A stretch of 64,000 nucleotides of DNA from Proteles cristata cristata (taxonomy: Eukaryota > Chordata > Mammalia > Carnivora > Hyaenidae): the NCBI GenBank assembly GCA_017311185.1, contig JAESUZ010002684.1:744001-808000 (forward strand), written 5' to 3'. Positions 53,852 through 64,000 of this stretch are shown in pieces. Numbering within the stretch: position 1 is the stretch's first letter; each line of letters opens with the position of its first letter. A program made the position numbers and the translations under genes. Below the pieces are notes generated by a model. The model was given only the letters and a program-made list of their open reading frames with translations. It was not told where the DNA came from and did no database searches.

Positions 53852-53984
53852 GGAGAGAGAATCCCAAGCAGCCTCCACTCTCAGCATGGAGCCCAATATG
53901 GGGCTCAGTCCCATGACCATGAGATCATGACCTGAGCTGAAATCAAGAGTCAGATCCTTCACCAACTGAACAACCCAGGCACCC
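53757..53984 (-). mobile_element. Felid SINE, antisense, older variant
   Basis: TSD GGAGACCCATATTGT (53742-53756) against TGAGACCCGTATTTT (53985-53999). Core variant AATCCCAAGCAGCCTCCACT and GAAATCAAGAGTCAGATCC as in the copy at 9247. The GA stretch is expanded (53813-53859). Confidence 0.94.
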
Positions 53985-53999
53985 TGAGACCCGTATTTT

Positions 54000-54424
54000 T
54001 ATTTGCTGAGTCCAATGATCTTAAAAGCTGATCATTTTTTAATGGGCAGACACACTGGGAATATTTTCTCTGGGACAGTATAGCTCCACATTTTGTGGGA
54101 ATTATAGAGCACATGTTGTCCTCTGGGAGTCTACCCTCTAGCAGAGGCACTGAGAAATACGAAGATAATCCTATTTCAAGGGAAACAGCAGCAAATTCTC
54201 TCAGGAGGACACAGTGACAGTTCAAAGAATAATGGGGTTGCTTCTGGTTGTGGAAACTAGGCAAGGGACGCTTGAGTCAGTATTGGGTTTGGCCAGAAAG
54301 GATGGATGTGTTTTACTCACTTGGAGATTGGGAGGGGATGGCACCTTCTAGACCAGAGAACAAGCGCTATGAAAGCATTAACTTGGTGAGGTCCTGGGTG
54401 TGCGTGAAGCATTCCAGTTTGGTG
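54000..54424. other. Unassigned interval
   Basis: No repeat or gene recognised. Frames of 101 (minus) and 79 (plus) codons overlap here and are not known. Confidence 0.4.
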
Positions 54425-54605
54425 ACAGTGGTGTTTCTCAGGCATTTGCCTAAATCAGAATCATCAGGAGGGTTCGTTAAAGCATAGCTCCCTGGGTCCT
54501 ACCCGCAGACCTGTTGCCTCTCTCGGTCATTGTGGGCAGAGAATTTGCATCCGTAACAGGCTCACCAGCTGTTCAGATGCTGCTGGGGCCACAACCACAC
54601 TTAGG
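54425..54605. mobile_element. MER5A-like DNA transposon (hAT)
   Basis: AATCAGAATCATCAGGAGGG, TTCGTTAAAGCATAGCTCCC, TGGGTCCTACCCGCAGACC, then GCAGAGAATTTGCATCCGTA, ACAGGCTCACCAGCTGTTCA, GATGCTGCTGG follow MER5A (CAGAATCACCTGGGAGCTTG, AAATGCAGAATCTCGGGCCC, CACCCCAGACC ... ATTTGCATTTTAACAAG). Confidence 0.68.
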
Positions 54606-54874
54606 AAATCACACACTAGTGCAAGGCTATGGGTGGCTAGTGGAGAACAAGGCTGGAGCTGAAGGTCAAGGCCTCGAGGACCTGCGCTGCATGCTCTGGA
54701 GCTTGAATGTTGTTTAATGGAGAGTGAGGAGCCATTAAAGACTGGTGAGCCCAGTGACATATCAGGTTGTTCTTTAGGAAGAATTACCGGTGGCAGGCAG
54801 CACGTGGCTTTGGATGAAAGGAATATCAACAGACCAGAGACGCAAAGATAGTGAAGTTGCTGCTATTTAGGTTG

Positions 54875-55165
54875 CTTACGATAGACCTGGAAATGACCTA
54901 CATGCCCATCAGCAGATGATGGATACACTGCAGTGTGCGCACATGTATATATAATGGGACATTATGCAGCCATGAAAAAGAAGGACAGCTTGCCATTTGT
55001 GACAATATGGATATACCTGGAGGGCATTATGCTAACTGCGGTGAGTCAGACAGAGACAAGTATTGTGTGATCTCACTTATATGAGAAATCTAAAACACAA
55101 ACAAAAAATTGGAACTCATGAACACAGAGAGTACATTAGTGATGGCCAAGGGCTGGGGGTGAGGG
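54875..55165 (+). mobile_element. Old LINE-1, left part
   Basis: GACCTACATGCCCATCAGCA, GATGATGGATACACTGCAGT, ATTATGCAGCCATGAAAAAG, AAGGACAGCTTGCCATTTGT, GGGCATTATGCTAACTGCGG, TGTGATCTCACTTATATGAG, ATGGCCAAGGGCTGGGGG is L1 ORF2 end and 3' UTR in sense. Interrupted by a SINE; resumes at 55435. Confidence 0.88.
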
Positions 55166-55214
<49 letters not shown>

Positions 55215-55434
55215 TTCCTTTCTTTCTTTCCTTTCTTTCTTTCTTTTTTTTAAATTTATTTAGAGAGAGCAAGAGTGCCAGCAGGGGTGGGGCAGAGGGA
55301 GAGAGAGAGAGAGAGAGAGAATCCTAAGCAGACCTTGAGCTGCCGATGCAGGGCTCTATCCCACAAACATAGAGATCATGTCTGTGCCAAAAATCAAGAG
55401 TTGGACGCTTAACCAAGTGAACCACTCAGGTGCC
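55166..55434 (-). mobile_element. Felid SINE, antisense, with (CTTT)n tail
   Basis: The 3' side has become (CTTT)n/(CCTT)n at 55167-55248, grown from the A-tail; then the GA stretch, core ATCCTAAGCAGACCTTGAGC and head complement GAACCACTCAGGTGCCC. The L1 text GCTGGGGGTGAGGG on the left and CTGGGGGGTGGGAG on the right mark the target. Confidence 0.9.
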
Positions 55435-55735
55435 CTGGGGGGTGGGAGAAATGGGTGATGATGGTCAAAGGTACAACTTCCAGTTATAAGGTGAATAAGT
55501 TCTGAACACCTAATGGATAACAATATTGAACTATGTACTTGAAGGTTGCTAAGAGAGTCGATCTTAAATGTTTTCACCATACAAATTAAAGTCGGTAATT
55601 ATGTAAGGTGGTAGATGTGTTAACTCACCTTATTATGGGAATCATTTGGCAGTATCTGCATCTATCAGGTTATCACGTAGTACACAAACTTCCACAATGT
55701 TGTATCCCAAGTATACCTCAGTAAAGCTGGGGAAA
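55435..55735 (+). mobile_element. Old LINE-1, right part (3' UTR)
   Basis: GGGGTGGGAGAAATGGGTGA, TACAACTTCCAGTTATAAGG, TGAATAAGTTCTGAACACCT, GAAGGTTGCTAAGAGAGTCG, ATCTTAAATGTTTTCACCAT, GTATACCTCAGTAAAGCTGG, ending in an A-rich tail. Confidence 0.9.
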
Positions 55736-56399
55736 AAAATGCAAAAACAACAAAAAAATAAGCATTGCTTGAAATTTTGGAAAAATAATATTGATTGAAG
55801 TTTTCAAATGAAATAAGCCTGTTCAGTTAAAACAGAGCTTTCCCATGAAAAAAAGCCGTTAAAGTAGGGGCTGCTGTTTATTGCAAGAGTGGATTACTTA
55901 CAGGCACCCGAGAGGTCAGAGCGTACAGCTGCATAGAACATTTGACAGACGTGCACCATAATGCCACACTTCATATTGCTGGCGTCACGTTTCAATTCAC
56001 ACGGAGTACGTCCTGGATCTATAAGATCTTTTTCCGTCGGCAGCCTTGTCTTCTCTACCGAATGACTTCTTTCACTCCTGCTTTGCCATCACATTTCCTG
56101 TGGGCCAGTGTTTTCCAGACTCTGTGACAGGATCTAGTTTAGAGATATAAACACAAGAAAAAGAAGGCCCTTTCTCAAGGTAACATTCAAATTAGCCAGC
56201 AACGGTGCAGAAGGTGGCTGCTCAGGAACTTCAGCTCTGCTGAAAATCAGCACTGTTGCTGTTAGTGTGGACCTTACTGCCTATGCCTCACCCTTGTTTC
56301 TAAGCAAATTTTAATTAGGCTTTTTTGTCTATAAAAATTGTATGTTTGATTCAAAAAAATTTGGGAAAATCCTGGAAAATATAAAGAAAAGCATGATAA

Positions 56400-56436
<37 letters not shown>

Positions 56437-57309
56437 TATGTATTTTGACTGTCAGTTGCATTAACCACATACCCTGAGAACATATCCTTAGATAATGCAG
56501 GCGAAGTATCAAGGTTTTTCATTTTTCCATGGGAATTCAATGTTAATGATGATTAATGATATGGAGTTGGAGACTAATTTTATAGTATTGGTATATCATT
56601 ATAACTAGATTTATAAAGCATGTTCATACTTGACAGTGTATTAAATGGACAGAGGTTGTGATTGAAATATTTGGGGATAGCTAAAATACTGATGAGTAAC
56701 ATATTCATTGGCAAAATTAGTATAGTGATTTGCAAATTATCATGGCCACAAGGCTCTGCTCAGTCATTTTGGAAGCCTTGAGGGGAATTTGGTGGAAGAT
56801 CATATAAAGTTCTTACCTTTTTGGATATTTTATGTCTTCAGGTACCTTACTGCGGTAAAGATGTATAGTCTTTATAACCAGGCTTATAGAATTTCCAAAC
56901 CATTTACTAAAATCAAGTTGATGGCATGAATCAGGAGTTATTCCTGGAATCCCCAACAGTTTGGAAGCCTTGGGCAGATCTGAGGGATTCACGCAGTCTG
57001 TCCTTACCTCTTTCTTCTGGCTTTGACAGTGACTGGTGAACTCACAGTGCCCTGTGGGGACGTCATCTCAGGCCTACTTTCCGGGAGCTCTCTGCTCCCT
57101 GGGGTGCTGGAGTCTTGGGAAGATCCAGATCTGCCTCTTTAGAAGGAAAAGGTCAAGGCATCTGGACTAGAAAGTTTCAAGCAGCAGCAAAATGTGTCAT
57201 TTCTGTAATTCTACTGAACATCACAAAACAGGCAGAAAAAATGAGCGTGAGTTCCAGTCACTACTTAGAAATGAGAATTGTTGGCCTTTAAAAGGTTTCA
57301 GAAATCCTC
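55736..57309. other. Unassigned interval with a (CA)n tract
   Basis: A (CA)17 microsatellite lies at 56399-56434. The flanking text TTTGGGAAAATCCTGGAAAA, AAAGAAAAGCATGATAATCA resembles an old L1M-type 3' region whose A-rich patch became the CA repeat; uncertain. No gene seen. Confidence 0.4.
56399..56434. repeat. (CA)n microsatellite
   Basis: About 17 uninterrupted CA units. Confidence 0.95.
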
Positions 57310-57440
57310 CTCCTTCACCTTGTCATTTTGTCGGTGAGAAATGGAAACCTAGAGTCATGGGACTCATTCACAGTCATCACAGTAGTTCCCACAGGGACTG
57401 AGCTGAGGACCTCGGTGTCCTACGTGCTCCTTCAACTGCC
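57310..57440 (-). mobile_element. MIR SINE, antisense
   Basis: TTGTCATTTTGTCGGTGAGA, AATGGAAACCTAGAGTCATG, ATCACAGTAGTTCCCACAGG, GACTGAGCTGAGGACCTCGG, TGTCCTACGTGCTCC matches antisense MIR (CCCATTTTACAGATGAGGAA ... CACACAGCTAGTAAGTGGCA ... GTCCGTGCTC). Confidence 0.6.
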
Positions 57441-58813
57441 ATCGAGGGGATTACTGCACTTTTAAGAAATGTCTGCAGTAGGAAGTTAAGCTGTATATAT
57501 GGATGGTGGGAGGAGTAGAAATGTTAGTTTAGTACTTATTTTTTTAATCAAGCAACAATGTGATTCTTTTCTTGAATCCTTTTGACCTCAGCCATCTTTT
57601 AAATTCTTTCCTTGCCAAGGGTGTTTGCTTCCATGTCTTTGATTCCCCCCCGCTGTTCCCACCCACAGATAAAGAGCTCTAATTGAATAATGAAGTCCAA
57701 GGGGGGATTGGATGTATTTACAGAAAATCTCTTTGTAACAACTTTGGGGAACACTTTGATCCTTCAGGTGAGATGTGCTTATTCTCGTGGTGTCATGAAA
57801 GCAGGGCGCCCTGCCTCCACCCTGAGCATTGCCAGAAGCGATGAACTTTAACTGGGCTTTTCAGATCCAGATGGCTTTCCCTTTCTGAGAATTTTTTTAA
57901 GAGATTTTGAATATGCGGTCTAATTAGGAAAGTTCACACATTAATTTCCATTGTTTTGTTGCATAGGTACTCATAGTGGTCTGTGTTAACCAGAGGCTCC
58001 TTTTCATCGTAGGGGTATACATAAATGTAGTCAGTCAGAAGTAAAAGAACGCAAGTTGAGACATGAACCGAGCCAGTGGTCAAAGCTTCCAGTGGAAGGA
58101 CCCCCACCCACTTGTCCCGCCCAGTGCACAATGGGGCAGCGTGTATACGGACACCTGCCTGGTCCCGGCGCCTTCTGTGGGGCCTCTATGTGCCTTGATT
58201 AGAAGGACTCGTCACAACTGGCTCCCCAGAAATTCTAATGAGGACCACTGAGGTCAGGCAGGGTCCTTGTGTAGCCAAACCAGAAGCCCTGATGCTTTTT
58301 CTCTGGGATTAAGTCTAACAATAGTTAGTAGTAGTAATTAATAAATAATAATATTCATAATAATGTTAATCATAATTATTAATAATTCCATCATGGTTCT
58401 CTTTGGAACCCTAAGTTCTCCTTAGTTTACACTGCAAGCACTTGTATCAAAATTAGCCTGGACTGTAAGAATAGCCAGGCAGGAAGTACACAGCTACTGC
58501 TCACTTTACTATTGATGCACATAAAGCTGAACTTAAATATTTTTTTTATTTTTTGGAAAGTGCCTTTGCCTCTGTGTCCCTGGGCCTGGAGCCTTACCAA
58601 ACTTCAAGGATTTGCATGTGGAGTTTGAAAAGGTGTTGCAGGGAAACCCACGGCGTTTCTTGGTACTGACTGGTCCTAACTGATATGCATGCTTAAAATC
58701 AAAACCTGCAAGTCAGCAGCTGGTACAGGACACGCTTGGTGGTGGCCCAGGGACATGCAGCGAGCTGTCCATGTTTAAACATTTGGGCATCTCACATGCA
58801 AGTGCAGATTTCA
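57441..58813. other. Unassigned interval
   Basis: No gene recognised. An AT-rich AATAAT/ATTAAT low-complexity patch lies at 58320-58390. A 65-codon minus frame at 57934-58131 is unrecognised. Confidence 0.42.
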
Positions 58814-59010
58814 GGGGTGCCTGGGGTACTCAGTTAGTTAAGCATCCAACTCTTGTTTTCGACTCAGCTGATGATCTCACGGTCATGAGCTCGAGCCCTG
58901 TGTGAGGCTCCAGGCTAGACATGGAGATTCCTGGGATTCTCTCTCTCCCTCTCTCTCTCTCTCTGCCTCTCCCCTGGCTCATGCTTGCACTTTCTCTCTC
59001 TCTAAAAAAT
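58814..59010 (+). mobile_element. Felid SINE, diverged
   Basis: Head GGGGTGCCTGGGGTACTCAG; core variant GGCTAGACATGGAGATTCCT; CT stretch; tail TCTAAAAAATAC. Possible TSD GCAGATTTCA / ACAGATTCAT. One of the more decayed copies. Confidence 0.9.
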
Positions 59011-59020
59011 ACAGATTCAT

Positions 59021-59423
59021 GACTTCTAAAATGTAGAAGGTAAGGCAACCCAGGCCTACGCAGGTACACTTTTTAATGCTACATTCCTGTGTCTGCTCTG
59101 CTTCACATATTTATACTTCCCACCTTATCAATCTGGCACTTGAACTCCAGATTGAAATACCCGTTTCCCATGTGGACAGCCTGAGGTGTGTGAGCATGTC
59201 AGAGCCACGTTCAGTCCCAGCTGCTTGCTTTGAGTCGTGGTGGTCCCATCTATTAACAGGGAAACTCTCTTCCTGAACTTGTCGTGAATCCTAAATAAAA
59301 TACCATACATGCTGAGCCCAAATCTTTGCCCTCCTCGTATTTGATGCTCGGGAAAGCATTGGTTATACTTCTACCTTCCTTGCCTAATAAATCTTGTTTT
59401 CTCACCATTTACAGTGAAGGGGA
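59021..59423. other. Unassigned interval
   Basis: No repeat or gene recognised. Two overlapping frames of 60 and 66 codons are not known. Confidence 0.4.
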
Positions 59424-59440
59424 GAGTATGTGCTTGTTTT

Positions 59441-59668
59441 TTTTGTTTTTTGTTTTTTTTTTTTTAGATTTTTAAAATTTATTTCTGAGAGAAAGACACA
59501 GCATAAGCCGGGGAGGGTCAGAGAGAGGGGGAGACACAGAATCTGAAGCAGGCTCCAGGCTCCAAGCTGTCAGCACAGAGCCTGATGCGGGGCTCGAATC
59601 CACGAACCGTGAGATCATAACCTGAGCCGAAGTCGGACGCTTAGCCGACTGAGCCACCCAGGCACCCC
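59441..59668 (-). mobile_element. Felid SINE, antisense, 17-bp TSD
   Basis: TSDs GAGTATGTGCTTGTTTT (59424-59440) and GAGTATGTGCTAGTTTT (59669-59685) differ at one base. Long T-tail (TTTTGTTTTTTGTTTTTTTT type), core CTCCAGGCTCCAAGCTGTCA, and GAGCCACCCAGGCACCCC at the end. Confidence 0.96.
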
Positions 59669-59685
59669 GAGTATGTGCTAGTTTT

Positions 59686-61142
59686 AACTTCACAAATTTG
59701 CTACTAACTCAAAGCAGTCACCACTTTCAATGGCAATGTGCCATCCTTGGGAGTTCTTGGCTACCCTCACCTCTCTTAAATATCCTGTGGGCTTCTGAGG
59801 GACTCATTAACCAGGGAAAATACCACCTTACTATAGCTTTCATGTCATTGTGGCTTTGATTTGCATTTCCACGGAAGTTTGGGTAACACACACTAAAAAT
59901 ATTGCCCTGCAGTGAGAATTAAGAGAATCGGGTAATAATCATTCTAACTTTATTTGAAACATCGTGTCTCCTAGGCTTTCTCTTTGAACCTCAGCTTCCC
60001 CAGCCTTACACTTGGGCTAATGACCTTTTGCCGCAGAGTCGTTAGAGCAATGGCACTTGCAACAAGAAATACCTGCCCAAAGTGTGTGTGTTTAACTCTG
60101 TAGAAGATGATTTCCCGTTCACGGGAGAGTATAAGTGCTAGAATAGGTGACAGATGGCTGGATGGCCCCTTTGCTTGCAGGGGCTGACGTCAACTTGAAC
60201 TCACACCTGAAGTGGTAAAAAAATCTACTTCTTGTACCTGATGGGAAAGGCACTGGAGACAAATGATGTGAACAGTTACTATAGGACAAGCGTGGAAGGG
60301 CCACACTTCACCCCACTCATGTCTGGCTGCACTTGATGGCAGAGGCCTGGGCAGGGTGGTCCGTGTCTGTGGCTGAGGGAACAAGACCTTGTGGTGGGCA
60401 GCTGGCTGTCTTTGCCATAACCAGCAAGGCTGAGAGACCCCCGGACAGTGCCTGCCCTGACACTTGTATTCCAGAGGCTCTCAGCAACTGGCCGCTGTTC
60501 TTGTTTTACTGCTGTGGTTTCATTGTTTGCCATTGTTAGGAGCCAGAATGCAATGGACAGGTCATGGCATGGCCAAGACTCTCTGAAAGTGGAATTGAAA
60601 TTGGATTCTGAAGTCAGCATCCCAGAAGCTGATGTTACCTCAGAGTAGAAAAGGAGAAATAGTGGCTCTTATTCAGCAGAGGATCCCATTCATCAAGGTG
60701 GTCTGTGTTTTATTTCTACATTGTTAAGTTGTCTTTATTGTCTGTCATCATCTTACTCAGCTCTCAGTCCTTACATGTTATTATTTGAATTTCATAGGTA
60801 GTTTAGAATTGAAGATAAAAGCCAGACTATGAAAATTACCCCCACAACCCCAGTATATCAGTAAATCACCTTTCTTTTATTAATCATTTCTTTTCGTTAA
60901 AAAAAAATCAGTGGAGAACAATGGATTTTCTAATTTTGCTTTTGGAAAATATCTTCAAATACAACTTAGTGATGTGTCTTCTTTTAGAATTGAAGCCTTT
61001 CAATTAAGATTTAGTTTAAGCCTTTAAATTCTTCCAACTTGAAGGCTAGTGGGCTTGAGTTTCAAAATTGGTGAAAATGTTAAAATGGATTTGAAATATT
61101 TAAGTGATACAAACAACTTTAGTTTCAAATGGAATTCCATTT
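59686..61142. other. Unassigned interval
   Basis: No gene recognised. Around 59985-60075 AACCTCAGCTTCCCCAGCC and ACTTGGGCTAATGACC faintly resemble MIR. A 113-codon minus frame (60279-60620) overlaps others on the plus strand and is not recognised. Confidence 0.4.
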
Positions 61143-61157
61143 AAGAATATAATTCCA

Positions 61158-61370
61158 GGGGCGCCTGGGTGGCTTAGTCGGTTGAGCGTCCGACTTTCGC
61201 TTAGGTCATGATCTCGCGGTTCGTGGGTTCGAGCCCCGCGTCGGGCTCTGTGCTGACTGCCAGCTCAGAGCCTGGAGCCTGTTTCAGTCTGCGACTCCCT
61301 CTCTCTCTGACCCTCCCCTGCTCACGCTGTCTCTCTCTCTCCTAGAAATAAATGAAACATTTAAAAAAAA
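61158..61370 (+). mobile_element. Young-type felid SINE, nearly intact, perfect TSD
   Basis: TSD AAGAATATAATTCCA at 61143-61157 and 61371-61385 is identical. Head GGGGCGCCTGGGTGGCTTAG; pol III A box TGGCTTAGTCGG at 61170-61181; B box GGTTCGAGCC at 61226-61235; diagnostic GTGCTGACTGCCAGCTCAGA and CCCTGCTCACGCTGTCTCTC; tail ATGAAACATTT and A10. The least decayed copy in the window, with both promoter boxes intact. Confidence 0.97.
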
Positions 61371-61385
61371 AAGAATATAATTCCA

Positions 61386-61657
61386 TCTTTTACGTTCTAG
61401 TCTATATCCATCTTGCCCTTGATGAGCATATATAAATAGGTTGCTGTGCCAGGAACAGGGGCACAGGAGAGACAAAGAGAAAGATACATTCTCCCTTTGC
61501 TGAGCCAGAGAAAGAAATTTCCAGACACAACCCAATGTGACAAATGGCCTGAGACAGAGTTATCCCCTAATGCTCTAGGAAAGGGGCTTATCTGACCTGC
61601 TGTAGGTTGGTTGGGATGTATTAGGAAAGGCTCATTGGAGCTAAGGAAAAAGCAAGT
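61386..61657. other. Unassigned spacer
   Basis: About 270 bases of non-repetitive sequence between two SINEs; no feature recognised. Confidence 0.42.
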
Positions 61658-61671
61658 AAAGATTATCTGGG

Positions 61672-61868
61672 GGCGCCTGGGTGGCTCAGTCAGTTAAGCA
61701 TTTGACTTCAGCTCAGGTCATGATCTCACGGTTCGTGGGTTCTAGCCCCACATCAGGGTCTGTGCTGACACCTCGGAGCCTGGAGCCTGCTTCGGATTCT
61801 GTGTCTCCCTTTCTCTGCCCCTCCCATGCTCATGCTCTGTCTCTCAATAATAAATAAATTTTAAAAAA
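61672..61868 (+). mobile_element. Felid SINE, 14-bp TSD
   Basis: TSDs AAAGATTATCTGGG (61658-61671) and GAAGATGATCTGGG (61869-61882). Clean head GGGCGCCTGGGTGGCTCAGT, core GTGCTGACACCTCGGAGCCT (the ordinary subfamily, lacking the CTGACTGCC marker), tail AATAATAAATAAATTTTAAA. Confidence 0.96.
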
Positions 61869-61882
61869 GAAGATGATCTGGG

Positions 61883-62129
61883 TAAGGAAATAAAGGAATA
61901 ATGTAGGCAGAGGAAACAGCATGTGCTAAGGGACTGAGGTAATAGAGAAAATACCAGAACCACAAAAGATAGCTTAAATTGCCTGATGTCATTTAAGGTG
62001 CCCCTCGTGGAGGGGTGGGAAGCAGGGATAAGAGATGATGACATGGAAATTGGTATGGGTCAGATTATCTTGATGAGGTTGTATTAATTAGGCAGCAAAA
62101 TGTGAGCTTTAACCTGAGAGAAGCCAGCA
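61883..62129. other. Unassigned spacer
   Basis: No repeat or gene recognised. Confidence 0.4.
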
Positions 62130-62316
62130 GCTTCTAGAACAGTGATCTCACCACCAGCTCCTCATTAGACTCCTGTGAAACTTGCTAAGCACCATTCATG
62201 ACTGAACCTGTCGGAGACTCATTAAATCTGAAAATCCCAGAACAGTGCCCAGGTATCAGTGTTTTTAAAACTCTTCTCCAGACGATTCTAATGCACAGCC
62301 AGCTGAGAAGCGTCCT
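62130..62316. mobile_element. MER5A-like DNA transposon (hAT)
   Basis: AACAGTGATCTCACCACCAG, CTCCTGTGAAACTTGCTAAG, CAGGTATCAGTGTTTTTAAA, ACTCTTCTCCAGACGATTCT, AATGCACAGCCAGCTGAGAA, GCGTCC follows MER5A-type order (GAGCTTGTTAGAAATGC ... TTTTAACAAG, CCCCAGGTGATTC, GCACATTAAAGTTTGAGAAGC). Confidence 0.62.
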
Positions 62317-64000
62317 TCTTGATGGTTCTAAGCAGCGCATACGGCAATAGGAGGCCAATGCTTTGAACCAGAAAGACTTGCAAAGCTGAAGAGACATGAG
62401 CCTTCAGACCTGTCATGCTTTGGCGTCAGAGGAGAAGGAAAGACGAACAGTGATGAGCATGATGCATGGGTTTCTAGCTCCAGGCCTGCGGCAGATCTGG
62501 TGGTTAAAGTCAGCAAAGTGGAAAACACAGCATGCCTGTGACTTAATGAGGAAGACCTGTCTGAGTCATGTCCAGTGGGCTATTAGCTCTACATGTCTGA
62601 AACTCGAGAGATTTGGGGTTCTATAAAGAGATACGGGAATTACAAGCACATCATGGGAACTGAATGCACAGGAATGATAAGAAATTTTTTTTTTAAAAAA
62701 GGAGCTTGTGATGTGAGTGTTTGGCAGGTGGTTGAGCCCTAAAGCTCTCCAACATTTAAGAACCAAGGAGACCAGAAAGAATCTATTCCGGAGAGCAAGC
62801 CAGGGTCAAACTGAAGACCCATGGTATTAACCATCTCCCTAAATGTTGCTGATGTGAATTTATAGTTTTTTTCTTTTTTCCAATTGAAGACCATTGGAAT
62901 AATTACAGATCTTTTTTAAAACAAAATTTATTTGAAATTTCACATCTTTCAAACTAGTTCCTATGCTTCCAGCAAACATTTCCCCCTGGAGACAGCTTTC
63001 ACCTGTTGTAAGTTTCATTTCCTTCCATGCGGATTTTGTGCTTATGAAGCATTTTGGTTTCACAAATAATGTAAAAAAGGTAAATCCCCTGGTACCCATC
63101 TTGGTGACTGAACCATTAAATCCAAGATTTTCTACCTTTATTTTTTCCTTGGGCTGGATTTTAAGGATAGATGCAAGAAGAAAACACAAAGTCCTTTTAG
63201 GTAAAAATGGCCAGGATTATCTACTCCTTCCTGACCTGTTCCCCATTGTCCATCTCCCTACCCCCCGAAAAAAAGCAAACAAAAATCTCAACCTGCTTGA
63301 ACCATCCTTGATGCTGCTTTAGGAGCTATTATTAACAAGCCACCTAACAAAAACAGAGAACTTCAAAAGTTGAAGAATCAGAGGCACTATTTGAAGCAAA
63401 ACTACCTTTGGGGAGATAGATACCTAGGCCAGGCTTTCCTGGCATGGGGTGAAAATAGACTACTAGCTCCATGGAAATGTTTTCCCCAGAAGGAAAAACA
63501 ACAATAACAATCCTCCCCTTTTGTTACATGGCCTGCAATTTTACCAACTATGTAATACTTTCCGGGAGCAGCCATGCTATTTGAAAGCAGCAAAACCTTC
63601 GTACGGGCTCTAGAAATGATGGACCCGTATAATTGCTAAGTGCTTATGAATCAGTTTGCTGTTCTCCTAACCTTTGGCCAAGATCCTTGGCATTAAGGCA
63701 GAGAGTATGTGAGGAAGTAAGTATGAGAGTGGTAGCTTGAGGCCATTGAACATGAGGATGTCGGGGCCAGATGGTGGATACCTCAGTGGAAAGATAATGG
63801 GGCACCTTAGACCTGAATGTACAGAGGGCTTTGGGAAGTCTAGATAGTGTCTGTAAGCTAGGGACCAATTTATGCCAAGAATAATCCAGTACTTTAAATT
63901 GTTCCTATGAGAAACCAGCTCACTAAGACCACACCATAAGCCAAGCCACCATGTGCCATCCACTCAATACCCCAACCCAAATGCTGGGTTAGGGCAAAAG
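62317..64000. other. Unassigned interval to the window end
   Basis: No transposon or gene recognised. Frames of 109 codons (minus, 62860-63189) and 119 codons (plus, 62963-63322) run over each other, a pattern of chance open frames. A T9A7 patch lies at 62685-62700. Confidence 0.4.

Noticed and set aside
61158..61240. tRNA-like sequences with A and B boxes in SINE heads
   Set aside because: These are SINE promoter regions, not functional tRNA genes: there is no proper anticodon arm or acceptor stem closure, and they sit in full SINE context.
1..64000. CRISPR array, bacterial operon, riboswitch, Rho-independent terminators or other prokaryotic system
   Set aside because: All repeats are mammalian transposons or microsatellites, spacing is irregular and coding density is essentially zero, so the DNA is vertebrate nuclear sequence.

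Overview
The window is nuclear DNA from a cat-family carnivore (Felidae or a close feliform). The evidence is about 35 copies of the tRNA-derived carnivore SINE in its felid form: a head like GCGCCTGGGTGGCTCAGT, a core with GTGCTGACAGCTCAGAGCC, a CT-rich stretch and an A-rich tail. There are also 5'-truncated LINE-1 copies, and one group of SINEs shares extra diagnostic bases and has perfect target-site duplications (TSDs), as expected of recent insertions.

I find no protein-coding gene, no recognisable exon series and no cellular RNA gene. Open frames are short (the longest is 183 codons) and many run through SINE or LINE sequence. The window is best read as intergenic DNA or the inside of a very large intron. 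Most of the annotation is therefore transposon archaeology, done by eye against remembered consensus sequences; names of old families are less certain than the class (SINE, LINE, LTR, DNA transposon).

Layout. 0-9.5 kb: SINE-rich, with a MaLR-like LTR remnant (about 3.1-3.6 kb), a truncated antisense L1 (6.5-7.1 kb) and a solo retroviral LTR (7.5-8.0 kb) that appears to sit inside an older antisense L1. 10.4-11.3 kb: a fossil CR1/L3 LINE with readable reverse-transcriptase remnants, then an L2 tail. 13.5 kb: a 43-bp L1 insertion with a perfect 12-bp TSD. 20.9-26.5 kb: a 5.5-kb SINE-free interval with a GC-richer core. 32.5-34.3 kb: an old L1 with a younger L1 nested in it, followed by a GGAA-type satellite. 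35.3-38.1 kb: SINE, antisense L1, L1M fragment and a TA-flanked MITE. 45.8-47.9 kb: a mosaic of L1 pieces in both orientations, then an L1 split by a young SINE. 50.8-52.2 kb: a local duplication whose second copy carries a SINE while the first copy preserves the empty site. 54.8-55.7 kb: another L1 split by a SINE. 57-64 kb: scattered SINEs, MIR and MER5-like pieces in otherwise plain sequence.

Nothing here looks like a new multi-gene biological system. The most useful signals are insertion-history ones: the duplication with its empty site, the 43-bp L1, the young SINE subfamily, the nested insertions, the MITE and the CR1/L3 fossil.
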